NCBI RefSeq assembly: GCF_002778325.1
Contig: NZ_NESI01000009.1
Location: forward strand, 1 to 64,000
Source of the DNA: Limnohabitans sp. B9-3
GTDB taxonomy: Bacteria > Pseudomonadota > Gammaproteobacteria > Burkholderiales > Burkholderiaceae_C
Length of the DNA stretch: 64,000 nt
Reading direction: 5' to 3'
Below, piece by piece: positions 53,170 through 62,074 of the stretch. The notes below the pieces were generated by a model that saw only the letters and a program-made list of their open reading frames with translations, was not told the DNA's origin and searched no databases. The position numbers were made by a program, and so were the translations under genes. Each line of letters begins with the position of its first letter. Positions within the stretch are counted from its first letter, which is position 1.

Positions 53170-54477
53170 ATGAACGCATGGATGCCCAGCGCTGATAGCG
53201 CTGCGAATGAAGATTACTTTCACCAATCACGCGTTCGTAGCGCGCCCATCAAGTCGAGCATGACCTGTCTTGATGGACTTCCCAAAACATTAAAGATTTA
53301 TCGAATTGCAGGCAGCAAGTATTGGCAAGTTCGGTTTTACAACCAAGGTCGATACATCACGCAAAGTCTCAAAACTACGAATGCTGATGAAGCCAAGGCA
53401 TCGGCCTATGTGTTTTTCGAAAAGTTAAAAGCGTCTGGCGTACGCTTGGCAAATACTGAAGATTTAATTGCCACAACGGCTCTTCAAAATCAGCAACTGC
53501 TCCATGATTTGATAGAAGAGGTGATGTTGGCGGAGCTGCAAAAAGTACATCGTGATGAAATCAAGCACGCCACGTATGTCATGACCAAAATCAGGTTAGA
53601 AGGTGTGGTTTTTGAGTTTTTCAGCAGGCAAACGCTAAGTGAAATTGATGAGCGCGTTTTGGAGGATTTCATCGGATTTTTGACTCGAAAAAACCTAACG
53701 ACTTCAACGATACAGGGCTACATCGCACAAACAAGAAAGGTCTTGCGTTTGCTGTGCCGCAAGAAAATCATCCCAGCGGTGCCACCATTCCCTTCGCTTA
53801 AATCTCAGCCTAACCCCAGAGGTGCATTCACGCTGACTGAGTACAGCGCTATTTTGCGCCGGTCAAAACAGTTGAGAAATCAGACCTATGTCGATTGGCG
53901 CAATGGGCAGACACATTGGATTCGATCGGCGTATCACCAGATGCCAGCTGAGATGAATTGGTTGATCCGTTTTATGGTCTACACCTTTGTGCGTCCGGGT
54001 GATATTCGACAAATCAAGAACAAGCACATCGAGGTTATTCGCAATGGCTATTCTTATTTGCGATTGAACTTGCCCGAGGTTAAGCGTCACAAAGCAGCAA
54101 CGGTGAGTTTGCCCGCAGCTGTTCAAATTTATGCCACGCTGCTCAAGTATCAAAAAAATCAGGGCTATGGGCAACCTGATGACTACGTGTTTTTTCCGGA
54201 ACTGCAAAACCGCCGCATGGTGATTGATATCGCAGGGTGGTGTTTGAATTGGATTTTGAAAGACCTTGGATTAAAGGCAGGGCCGCATGGCACGGATCGA
54301 TCGTTGTACAGCTTGCGTCACACGGCCATCACGTTTCGTTTGATCTACGGCGGCAACATCGATTTGCTGACCTTGGCACGCAACGCACGAACTTCAGTTG
54401 AAATGATTGAAAAGTTTTATGCAAGTACGTTATCGGCTGAAATGAACATAGCGCTCCTTCATGGCAAGCGGCAGTAG
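53170..54477 (+). CDS. Tyrosine recombinase (site-specific integrase)
   Basis: 435 aa. The N-terminal half has an Arm-type/SAM-like fold (YWQVRFYNQGRYITQSLKTT) and a core-binding region (TLSEIDERVLEDFIGFLTRK). The catalytic domain shows the first Arg in FVRPGDIRQIK (about residue 275), the second in LYSLRHTAITFRL (about 383) and the Tyr in TSVEMIEKFYAST (about 417). The usual His of box II is Tyr (YSLRHT), which is common in this subgroup. It ends 14 bp before the RNase P RNA gene. No phage or plasmid genes are beside it. Confidence 0.88.
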   Translation: MNAWMPSADSAANEDYFHQSRVRSAPIKSSMTCLDGLPKTLKIYRIAGSKYWQVRFYNQGRYITQSLKTTNADEAKASAYVFFEKLKASGVRLANTEDLIATTALQNQQLLHDLIEEVMLAELQKVHRDEIKHATYVMTKIRLEGVVFEFFSRQTLSEIDERVLEDFIGFLTRKNLTTSTIQGYIAQTRKVLRLLCRKKIIPAVPPFPSLKSQPNPRGAFTLTEYSAILRRSKQLRNQTYVDWRNGQTHWIRSAYHQMPAEMNWLIRFMVYTFVRPGDIRQIKNKHIEVIRNGYSYLRLNLPEVKRHKAATVSLPAAVQIYATLLKYQKNQGYGQPDDYVFFPELQNRRMVIDIAGWCLNWILKDLGLKAGPHGTDRSLYSLRHTAITFRLIYGGNIDLLTLARNARTSVEMIEKFYASTLSAEMNIALLHGKRQ

Positions 54478-54491
54478 TCGATAATCAAGCC

Positions 54492-54818
54492 GTGAAGTTC
54501 GCTAGGCCGTCGCTGGTGCAATCTGGGAAACCAGGCACTGGAGGAACGTCCGGACTGCGTAGGACAGCGTAAGAGGTAACACCTCTCCACCGTGAGGTGA
54601 GGATCAGAGCAACAGAGACGAGCCGATTGAGTTCGGGTGAAACGGGCAATCTCTACGCGCAGCAATACCAAGTAGGCCAACGCTGAGGCGGTCCGCTGAG
54701 TTGGCGGGTAGGTAGCACCGAGCCGAGTGGGCAACCCTCGGCCCAGATTAATGACGGTCACGCGTGAGGTAACTCGCGTGCACAGAATCCGGCGTATCGG
54801 CGAGCTTCACACTTTTTT
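54492..54818 (+). ncRNA. rnpB: RNase P RNA (bacterial type A)
   Basis: The conserved landmarks are present in order: GAAGTTCGCTAGGCCGTCGC at the 5' end, the GAGGAACGTCCGGACT segment (the P4 strand, reading GAGGAAAGTCC in E. coli), AGCAACAGAGACGAGCC, GGGTGAAACGGGC, and the 3' motif ACAGAATCCGGC followed by GGCGAGCTTCAC, which pairs with the 5' end. It is followed by TTTTTT at 54813–54818, the terminator T-run. The RNA processes tRNA 5' ends with RnpA. The integrase gene lies directly upstream. Confidence 0.92.
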
Positions 54819-56482
54819 CAAGCCAGGCTGCGTAGGCGCTCTACATGCGCCGTCAGCGAGCGCATGGCGACAGGCCACAACCGTGGTGGCACATCGTCAT
54901 AGGCCAGTTGCACCCAATCGTCCATGCTGCCGTGCGGGTGCTTTTGCATCACACCCAAAATTTTGGCTTCACGTTTCAATCGGTGATTTTTCAGGTGGGT
55001 GATGCAAGCCCGCGCATCGTGCGCCTCATCCCACACGTTGCCCAACACGTAGCCGTGGGCGGGCAGGATGAATTCAATGCGGTTTTGCGCGCAGGCGGCG
55101 AGCAGTTGGTCGAGTGAATTTAAGTAGTCGGCCATGTTGCCGTCGGGCGGATCGATGACGGTGGTGCTGCCGTTGAGCACATGGTCACCACTGAACAACA
55201 AGCCGTCTTCTTCGAGCACCAAGCACAAATGATTGGCCGCATGGCCAGGCGTGTGCACCACACGCAGGGTGTGGGTGGTGCCGTTGCCTTGTAAGACCAA
55301 CAACTCACCATCGGTCAATTCGCGGTCGGGCGTGAAGCTGCTGTTCGCTCGGGCCGTGGGCAACGACGACAGGCCCAACACGGGCGGCGTGTGGCCGTGT
55401 TGGGCGCACAAGGCTTGCAGGGGCGCTGCGCCGGGGGAATGGTCCGGGTGCGAGTGGGTGCAGACGATATAGCGAATATCGCCACCTGCTGCGCGCCACA
55501 AACGGTCCAAGTGCTCGGGGTCGGCGGGGCCGGGGTCGATGGCGGCGTAGCCTGTGTCGGGGTCACCCACCAAGTAGCTGTTGGTGCCGGGGCCGGTCAT
55601 CACGCCGGGGTTGGGGGCGGTGAGGCGTTGCACGTTTTTCAGCAGCAGCACGGGCTGGTTGCTTTGCCATTCAAGGTGGTGGGCGATTTGGCCGTCGGGG
55701 CAGGTGAGGGCGAGTTCGCCAAACGGCTGCTCGTGCTCCATGTAGCGCACCTCTTGGCCCGCCAACCAGCCCGCGCGCGGGCAACTGGTGAACCACGGTT
55801 GCTCGCTGGCGCAGGCGGCCAACACGCTGTCGACGGTGGCGTAATGCTGCAAGCGCTCCAAGGTGCGTATGGTGGGGAAGATGATGAAGAAGTCGCCCGC
55901 TTCGTGACGGCTCAGCGCATCGGCGGGTCTCACCCACACGGGCTCGAACTGTTCTTTTTCGTCGGCGACGGGGGGTTGCGCGTCCGGCATGCGGGCCACC
56001 AAGAACGGCACGTCAAAGCGGCGGGGCAGGTCGCGGTCGGTGATCCAGTGCGCCAAGACAAACACTTCGTCGGCGGCCAAGGTTAGGCCACGCGCTGCAC
56101 ATTGGCTGGCAAATTTGTCGCCAGAGGCTTGGCGGTCCAGCGCGGCAATGTCTGCGGCGTTGGCCATTTGCCCGTTGGCGTGGCGAGCCAGCAAAATGCC
56201 CAGCTCTTCAAAACTCTCGCGAATGGCGGCGATGGCTTGCGTCAAGTGCAAGTCGCTTTGTGTGGCGCGGCGTCGTGCGTGGGGGTGGGCTTGCGCGTCT
56301 GCGGCATCAATGCCGCCACCCGGGAACACATAAGCGCCGGGGGCAAAGCTGGCCGTCGCGGAGCGGCGTGTCATCAGCACCTCTAGGCCGTTGGGGCCAT
56401 CGCGCAGCAGCAACACGGTGGCGGCAGGGCGCACGGCAGCAGCGGTGCGGGCGGGGTGTAAAAGTTGGGTAGAACGGGCCAT
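54818..56482 (-). CDS. NUDIX hydrolase fused to a metallo-beta-lactamase-fold hydrolase
   Basis: 554 aa. The N-terminal part (about residues 15–230) is NUDIX-like: AYVFPGGGIDAADA and the helix AAIRESFEELGILLARHANG. The C-terminal part (about 275–500) is an MBL hydrolase with THSHPDHSPGA (zinc ligands), HTPGHAANHLCLVLEEDGLL and FSGDHVLNGSTTVIDPPDG. Such NUDIX–MBL fusions resemble the LACTB2 group and are common in betaproteobacteria; the exact substrate is not established. The stop lies in the T-run of the convergent rnpB. Confidence 0.85.
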   Translation of the reverse strand: MARSTQLLHPARTAAAVRPAATVLLLRDGPNGLEVLMTRRSATASFAPGAYVFPGGGIDAADAQAHPHARRRATQSDLHLTQAIAAIRESFEELGILLARHANGQMANAADIAALDRQASGDKFASQCAARGLTLAADEVFVLAHWITDRDLPRRFDVPFLVARMPDAQPPVADEKEQFEPVWVRPADALSRHEAGDFFIIFPTIRTLERLQHYATVDSVLAACASEQPWFTSCPRAGWLAGQEVRYMEHEQPFGELALTCPDGQIAHHLEWQSNQPVLLLKNVQRLTAPNPGVMTGPGTNSYLVGDPDTGYAAIDPGPADPEHLDRLWRAAGGDIRYIVCTHSHPDHSPGAAPLQALCAQHGHTPPVLGLSSLPTARANSSFTPDRELTDGELLVLQGNGTTHTLRVVHTPGHAANHLCLVLEEDGLLFSGDHVLNGSTTVIDPPDGNMADYLNSLDQLLAACAQNRIEFILPAHGYVLGNVWDEAHDARACITHLKNHRLKREAKILGVMQKHPHGSMDDWVQLAYDDVPPRLWPVAMRSLTAHVERLRSLA

Positions 56483-56597
56483 GCTGAATTATGCGGAGGC
56501 CTGTACCTAGTGTTTACCCTTGCGTATAAGCCGCAAAGTTTGGTGGGCTGCGCTCACGAACAATTTCGACTTAGACAAAAACTCGGAGAAATTGAGC

Positions 56598-57578
56598 ATG
56601 CAACGACGTACTTTTAAAACCGCTTTGGGTTGTGCCATGACTTTGGCTGCGCTGTGCGCACCGCAGTGGGCTGCCGCGCAGGCTTGGCCGACCAAGCAAC
56701 CTATCAAGCTGGTCGCGGTGTTCCCGCCAGGCGGCTCGGTAGACCAAGTGGCGCGCATCATCGCGCAGCCGCTGTCGTTGGCATTGGGACAGAGCGTGAT
56801 TGTGGAAAACCGGGGCGGTGCGTCCGGCGTCATCGGCACAGCTGCCGTGGTGCAAGCGCCTGCCGACGGCTACACCTTTGCCGTGGTGTTTGACACGCAC
56901 GGCGTGAACCCCAGCCTGAACCCCAGCATGCCTTTTGACAGCAAAAAAGACTTGGTGCCCTTGGTGCTGGTCGGCACGTCACCGATGGTGCTGGCCACCC
57001 ACGTCAACTCGGAATACAAAACATTTGCCGACGTGATGGCAGCGGCCAAGGCCAAGAAAAACGTGAGTTTTGGCACGATTGGCAACGGCAGCCTGGGTCA
57101 CTTGGCGATGGCGCTGTTGGGCAAAAATTCTGGCGTGGAGTGGACACACGTGCCTTACAAAGGCGGCGGCCCCTTGATGAGCGACGCCGTGGCTGGCCAT
57201 GTGCCTTTGTCCATTGGTTCAGTGTTTGTGACCAAGCCCCACATCGACAGCGGTCGCATGCGTCCGTTGGCCGTCACGTCGACCAAACGTTCACCTGACC
57301 TGCCCAATGTGCCCACGGTGGCTGAAAACGGCTACCCCGGTTTTGAAGCGCCTGCTTGGTGGGCGCTGTTGGCCTCTTCCAAAGTGCCACCTGAAATCGT
57401 CAAGCGCATGAATGAAGAGCTCAACAAAGTGCTGAAAAACCCAGAAGTGGCCAAGAAGCTCGATGCGCAAGGTATCGACATCATGGGCGGCAGCTCTGCC
57501 CAAGCCAGTGCGTTCATCGAGAAGCAAATGGACATTTGGGCCAAAGTGGTGAAAGACAACAACATCAAAGCCGATTGA
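56598..57578 (+). CDS. Bug-type periplasmic substrate receptor (TTT family)
   Basis: 326 aa from ATG 56598 with GGAGAA upstream; the longer frame from 56520 was rejected because this ATG begins the signal peptide (MQRRTFKTALGCAMTLAALC). WPTKQPIKLVAVFPPGGSVD, PADGYTFAVVFDTHG and HVPYKGGGPLMSDAVAGHV are the Bug motifs. No enzyme of its path is beside it except the CMD-like gene, which points the other way. Ligand unknown. Confidence 0.87.
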   Translation: MQRRTFKTALGCAMTLAALCAPQWAAAQAWPTKQPIKLVAVFPPGGSVDQVARIIAQPLSLALGQSVIVENRGGASGVIGTAAVVQAPADGYTFAVVFDTHGVNPSLNPSMPFDSKKDLVPLVLVGTSPMVLATHVNSEYKTFADVMAAAKAKKNVSFGTIGNGSLGHLAMALLGKNSGVEWTHVPYKGGGPLMSDAVAGHVPLSIGSVFVTKPHIDSGRMRPLAVTSTKRSPDLPNVPTVAENGYPGFEAPAWWALLASSKVPPEIVKRMNEELNKVLKNPEVAKKLDAQGIDIMGGSSAQASAFIEKQMDIWAKVVKDNNIKAD

Positions 57579-57614
57579 GTTGCCTTTCAGTCCCGTCTAG
57601 GGCTCCGAGTCGCA

Positions 57615-58172
57615 TCAACGGTGCGGCTCGCCCTCGGGGGTGATTTGCAAGGCCACCAACAAGCGCGCCACCATGTTGTAGGTGGCGATCGCGGTGGTCA
57701 ATTCCACCAGCTCGGTGGTGCTGAAGCGGGCCTTCAACGCGTCAAACACGGCGTCTTGCACGGCCACGTCGCGGGTCATTTGCGCGGCGTATTGCACCAC
57801 TAGGCGCTCGACCTCGCCAAAAGCAATGTCGGTGTTGGGTTGGCGTGCATCGCCTTGCACCGCACGGTTCAACGCGTCGAGTTCGGCTTGGGTGCCGCCT
57901 GCGGTTAAGAAGTCGGGTGCGTGGTGGTGGTACTCGTAGTGAGCGCCTGTCAACAGTGCCACGGTGCAAATGCCCAGTTCGCAAAGTTTGCGGCTGGTGG
58001 GCAGGCCTGTGCGCACGTTTTTCATGTACACGTTCCAGCCGCTGGCCACGGGCTCACTCCACAGCAAGGCGCGGTCGAGGTTGATGAATTCGCCACCGCG
58101 TCGCGCCAAAATGGCGTCGGTCAAGTCTTTGGGTTGGGGCTTTTGTTCGGGGGTCCAAGCGGGAATGCGCAT
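57615..58172 (-). CDS. Carboxymuconolactone-decarboxylase-family protein
   Basis: 185 aa from ATG 58172 (MRIPAWTPEQKPQPKDLTDA); the ORF runs on to 58355 into the dapF start and was rejected. LLWSEPVASGWNVYMKNVRT, then LCELGICTVALLTGAHYEYH and HHAPDFLTAGGTQAE are the CMD/AhpD-like helical core; ELVELTTAIATYNMVARLLV ends it. No CxxC pair is visible, so a thiol peroxidase is unlikely. Role unknown. Confidence 0.8.
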   Translation of the reverse strand: MRIPAWTPEQKPQPKDLTDAILARRGGEFINLDRALLWSEPVASGWNVYMKNVRTGLPTSRKLCELGICTVALLTGAHYEYHHHAPDFLTAGGTQAELDALNRAVQGDARQPNTDIAFGEVERLVVQYAAQMTRDVAVQDAVFDALKARFSTTELVELTTAIATYNMVARLLVALQITPEGEPHR

Positions 58173-58272
58173 GAGATGGCCTTGTGTGACGTTGAAAGAT
58201 GGCCGCGAGCATAGACGCACAAACGTGTAGGTCTTGACCACTGCGTGACACGCGGTGTCCGATAATCGACCC

Positions 58273-59160
58273 ATGCGAATTAGCTTCACCAAAATGCAGG
58301 GTGCAGGCAACGATTTCGTGGTCTTGGATGAGACCCGCGAGCGTCTGAACCTCACCCCTGCCCACTACCGTTTCTTGGCAGACCGCCACTTTGGCATCGG
58401 TGCCGACCAAATTTTGACCGTGCGTCCTGCGCCGCAGCCTGATGTGGACTTCGAATACGTGATTCACAACGCCGATGGTGGTGAAGTTGAGCAATGCGGC
58501 AACGGCTCGCGCTGCTTTGTGCGCTTTGTGCGCGAGCAAGGCTTGACCGACAAAACTACGGTGCGGGTCAAAGTGCACGGCGGCGTGATCACCCTGCAAG
58601 AAATGCCAGACGGTCAAGTGACGGTCGACATGGGCGCCCCTGTGTTCGACTTGCCCCAAGTGCCCTTTGCCCCCGAACACGCCCAAGCCTTGGATGCACC
58701 GGCTTCGGCCGCCTCATCTGCCGATGTGTTGGCGTGGCAATTGCCCCTCGGCAACGGCGACAGCCCCCGCGTGGGTGTGGTCTCGATGGGCAACCCGCAC
58801 GCCGTGCAGGTTGTCGCTGATGTGGACACCGCGCCCGTGTTGACGCAAGGCCCGTTGATCGAGCACCACGCTGCTTTCCCCAAACGTGTGAACGCAGGTT
58901 TCATGCAAGTGCTCAGCCGTGGCGCTGTGCGCTTACGCGTGTTTGAGCGCGGTTCAGGCGAGACCTTGGCCTGCGGCACCGGCGCTTGCGCGGCGGTGGT
59001 CACAGGCATTCGCTGGGGTTTGCTCGACGCATGCGTGACCGTGCACACCCACGGCGGCACACTCACCATTGAATGGCAGGGCGGCGACACACCCGTGCGC
59101 ATGACCGGCCCATCCACCACCGTCTTTCAAGGCGAAATTACCCTTCCGGACACCTTATGA
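58273..59160 (+). CDS. dapF: Diaminopimelate epimerase DapF
   Basis: 295 aa from ATG 58273; a GTG at 58255 is in frame but the family begins [20 protein letters not shown]. The two catalytic cysteines lie in [20 protein letters not shown] and [17 protein letters not shown]. It interconverts LL- and meso-diaminopimelate for lysine and peptidoglycan. The stop overlaps the DUF484 start (ATGA). Confidence 0.94.
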   Translation: MRISFTKMQGAGNDFVVLDETRERLNLTPAHYRFLADRHFGIGADQILTVRPAPQPDVDFEYVIHNADGGEVEQCGNGSRCFVRFVREQGLTDKTTVRVKVHGGVITLQEMPDGQVTVDMGAPVFDLPQVPFAPEHAQALDAPASAASSADVLAWQLPLGNGDSPRVGVVSMGNPHAVQVVADVDTAPVLTQGPLIEHHAAFPKRVNAGFMQVLSRGAVRLRVFERGSGETLACGTGACAAVVTGIRWGLLDACVTVHTHGGTLTIEWQGGDTPVRMTGPSTTVFQGEITLPDTL

Positions 59161-59861
59161 CCAACCCTGCCATGAACCCCATCACCGAAGACGACATTGC
59201 CAATTTTTTGGTGAACACGCCTGATTTTTTTGAGCGCCATGCCGAGCTGCTGTCTGCCGTCAAGCTCAACAGCCCACACAGCCACCGCGCCATCAGCCTG
59301 CAAGAACGTCAAGCCGAAATGATGCGCGAGAAAATTCGCGCCCTTGAGCTGCGCATGATGGACATGATGCGCCACGGCACCGAAAACGAGGTGCTGATTG
59401 AGCGCATGCAGCGCTGGGTGAAAACCTTGTTGATGACTGCCAACGCACGTGATTTGCCGCACACCATCGCCGACCAAATTCAACACACTTTTGTGGTGCC
59501 GCAAGTGGCCATCAAGGTGTGGGACGTGCGCGAGGATTTCAAAATTGAGCCCTTTGCGCAAAGCGTGATCGACCCCATCAAAGACTTTGCTGCGTCGTTG
59601 GCCAAACCCTATGTGGGCATCAACAACAACTTCGACGCCGTGCAGTGGCTGGCCGACCCTGCCGCAGCGCAGTCGGTGGCCTTGATCGCCCTACGTGCCA
59701 CACGCCCCGAAGACACGCCACAAACCGCCGCTGAGCAGCCTGTGATCGGTTTGTTGGTGCTGGCCTCGCCTGACCCGCAGCGCTACTACGAGGGCATGGG
59801 CACCACCATCATCGAACGCATGGGTGACTTGGCCAGCGCGGCGCTGTCGCAGCTTCGTTAA
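59157..59861 (+). CDS. DUF484 family protein
   Basis: 234 aa from ATG 59157 (coupled to dapF); the earlier frame from 59073 lies inside dap[21 protein letters not shown] then [20 protein letters not shown], a helical [13 protein letters not shown] segment and the C-terminal GAF-like part ([38 protein letters not shown]) define the DUF484 family. The family regularly sits between dapF and xerC, and its function is not established. Confidence 0.88.
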   Translation: MTNPAMNPITEDDIANFLVNTPDFFERHAELLSAVKLNSPHSHRAISLQERQAEMMREKIRALELRMMDMMRHGTENEVLIERMQRWVKTLLMTANARDLPHTIADQIQHTFVVPQVAIKVWDVREDFKIEPFAQSVIDPIKDFAASLAKPYVGINNNFDAVQWLADPAAAQSVALIALRATRPEDTPQTAAEQPVIGLLVLASPDPQRYYEGMGTTIIERMGDLASAALSQLR

Positions 59862-59882
59862 AGCATCCCGCCTTCTACGCAC

Positions 59883-60809
59883 ATGGACTTGGTCGCCCGC
59901 TACCTCGACCACGTTCGCTTTGAAAAGCGTTTGGCTGAGAGAACCGTCACGCTTTACAGCTTAGACCTGCAAAAGCTCACGGACTACGCGGCCCTTGCCG
60001 ACGTGGCGCTTGACGCGGTGCAAAGCACACACATTCGCCGCTGGGTCTCGCACATGCACAGTGGAGGTCGCAGCGGGCGTGGCATTGCGCTCATCCTCTC
60101 GGGCTGGCGCGGGTTTTATGCGTGGTTGGGCCGCCAAGGTTTGGTCAGCAGCAACCCTGTGCAAGATGTGCGCGCCCCCAAATCGCCCAAACCGTTGCCC
60201 AAAGCCTTGAGCGTGGATGACGCCGTGCAACTGGCCGAATACAAAGCGCCTTTCGACGTCACAGATCCTTGGCTAGATTGCCGCGACTCGGCCCTCGTTG
60301 AATTGCTCTATGGCTGCGGTCTGCGCGTGGGCGAACTGGTTGGCCTCGACGTACAAGCGGGCGCGCAAGCCAAAGGCTGGATTGACTTGGAGGGCGGCGA
60401 AGCCCACGTGCTGGGCAAAGGCAGCAAACGCCGCAGCGTGCCCGTGGGCGGCAAAGCGCTAGAAGCCATGCAAGCTTGGGTGGCGGTGCGCGACCAAGGC
60501 CTCACCCCCGCCACTGCCGAACAAGCCGCCATGTTCATTGGCCGCAATGGCACACGCTTAACGGCGCAAGCCATTTGGCAGCGCTTACGTCAGCGCAGTT
60601 TGAAAGCGGGCTTGTCGACCCCCGTGCACCCGCACATGTTGCGTCACTCCTTCGCGAGCCACCTGCTGCAGTCCAGCAGTGACTTGCGGGCCGTGCAGGA
60701 GTTGCTGGGGCACGCCAACATCACCACCACGCAGGTGTACACGCGGTTGGACTTTCAGCATTTGGCGCAGGCGTATGACGCGGCGCATCCGAGGGCGCGA
60801 AAGAAGTAA
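59883..60809 (+). CDS. xerC: Tyrosine recombinase XerC
   Basis: 308 aa. The catalytic residues are seen in LLYGCGLRVGELVGLDVQAG (Arg), GKGSKRRSVPVGGKA (Lys), HPHMLRHSFASHLLQSSSDL (His, Arg), QELLGHANITTTQVYTRLDF (His, Tyr). XerC resolves chromosome dimers at dif with XerD. Gene order dapF–DUF484–xerC is the usual one. An N-terminal core-binding domain (ARYLDHVRFEKRLAERTVTL) is complete. Confidence 0.92.
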   Translation: MDLVARYLDHVRFEKRLAERTVTLYSLDLQKLTDYAALADVALDAVQSTHIRRWVSHMHSGGRSGRGIALILSGWRGFYAWLGRQGLVSSNPVQDVRAPKSPKPLPKALSVDDAVQLAEYKAPFDVTDPWLDCRDSALVELLYGCGLRVGELVGLDVQAGAQAKGWIDLEGGEAHVLGKGSKRRSVPVGGKALEAMQAWVAVRDQGLTPATAEQAAMFIGRNGTRLTAQAIWQRLRQRSLKAGLSTPVHPHMLRHSFASHLLQSSSDLRAVQELLGHANITTTQVYTRLDFQHLAQAYDAAHPRARKK

Positions 60810-60814
60810 CGACA

Positions 60815-62047
60815 ATGGTCGGTATGAAATCGATCAAACTCAGAGAAGGCAAAGAGCGCTCCGCGCTGCGCCGCCACCCATGGATTTTTGACAGCGCCAT
60901 TGCCAAAGGCAGTGGCGATGCGGGTGAGACCGTTCGCGTCGAGGCCCATGATGGCAGGTTCTTGGGTTGGGCCTCGTTCAGCCCCGAATCCAAAATCCGC
61001 GCACGCATTTGGAGTTTTGATGAAGGCCAACGCATTGACGCCTCGTTCTTCAAAGCGTCCATCGCCCGCGCCATTGCAGCGCGCAGCCGGTTTGACATTC
61101 AAAGCAATGGTGTGCGCCTGATTCACGGCGAGTCCGACGGCTTGCCAGGCCTCATCGTGGACCGTTATGACGACATCTTGGTGGCCTCGTTTTTGTCGTG
61201 CGGCACCGAGCGCTGGAAAGCGGTCATTGCCGATGAGCTTCTGGCGCAAACAGGCTTGAGCAAACTTTACGAACGCTCAGACTCCAATGTGCGCAAGCTC
61301 GAAGGTTTGCCCGAAGTCACAGGCTGGCTGCGCGGCGAGGGCGCCACAGGCGTGGTGCTGCGCGAGCATGATTGGCAGTTGTCGCTGGATGTGGCCGAGG
61401 GCCATAAGACCGGTTTTTATTTGGACCAGCGCGACAGCCGCAAGAAGTTTGCCGATTACGCCAAGCGCCTGCAGTTTCAGCGCGTGCTCAATTGCTACTG
61501 TTACACCGGTGGCTTTACTGTGGCGGCGTTGGCCGGCGGTGCAGCGCATGTGACGTCCATCGACTCATCTGGTCCAGCGATTGAGCTGGCCAAAGCGAAC
61601 GTCGCGTTAAACGGTTTTGACGCCGCACGCACCACCATGATGGATGCTGATGTGAATGCGTCGTTGCGCCAATTCATTCAAGCCGGCCAAACCTTTGACG
61701 CCATCGTCCTCGATCCGCCCAAGTTTGCGCCGTCTGCCGCGCATGCCGACCGCGCGGCGCGTGCTTACAAAGACATCAACCGCTTGGCCTTCAAGCTGCT
61801 AGAGCCAGGGGGCGTGCTGTTTACCTACAGCTGCTCGGGCGGTATCAGCGCTGATTTATTTCACAAAATTGTGGCGTCAGCGGGCACCGATGCGCCGTGC
61901 GATGGCTACATCAGTGAACGCATGCAAGGCGCACCCGACCACCCGATGACCTTGGCCTTTCCTGAGGGCGAATACCTCAAAGGTTTGGTGGTCGTCAAGG
62001 CGGCGGAACTGGTTGAAAAAACCAACTCAGCCACAATATCAGGCTAA
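60815..62047 (+). CDS. Class I SAM-dependent rRNA methyltransferase (RlmI-like, COG1092)
   Basis: 410 aa. ATG 60815 has AAGAAG at good spacing; the ATG at 60824 matches the usual family start (MKSIKLREGKERSALRRHPW) and is an alternative. An N-terminal PUA-like domain is followed by the methyltransferase fold: FYLDQRDSRKKFADYAKRLQ, RVLNCYCYTGGFTVAALAGG (SAM loop), SSGPAIELAKANVALNGFD and the catalytic motif FDAIVLDPPKFAP. RlmI makes m5C in 23S rRNA; the exact position is inferred. Confidence 0.87.
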   Translation: MVGMKSIKLREGKERSALRRHPWIFDSAIAKGSGDAGETVRVEAHDGRFLGWASFSPESKIRARIWSFDEGQRIDASFFKASIARAIAARSRFDIQSNGVRLIHGESDGLPGLIVDRYDDILVASFLSCGTERWKAVIADELLAQTGLSKLYERSDSNVRKLEGLPEVTGWLRGEGATGVVLREHDWQLSLDVAEGHKTGFYLDQRDSRKKFADYAKRLQFQRVLNCYCYTGGFTVAALAGGAAHVTSIDSSGPAIELAKANVALNGFDAARTTMMDADVNASLRQFIQAGQTFDAIVLDPPKFAPSAAHADRAARAYKDINRLAFKLLEPGGVLFTYSCSGGISADLFHKIVASAGTDAPCDGYISERMQGAPDHPMTLAFPEGEYLKGLVVVKAAELVEKTNSATISG

Positions 62048-62074
62048 TTCAGTCACTTCTCACAAGGCTCCCTC

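Noticed and set aside
53134-54818. A prophage or integrative element around the integrase
   Set aside because: No phage, conjugation or plasmid genes flank it in the window, so only the integrase itself is claimed.
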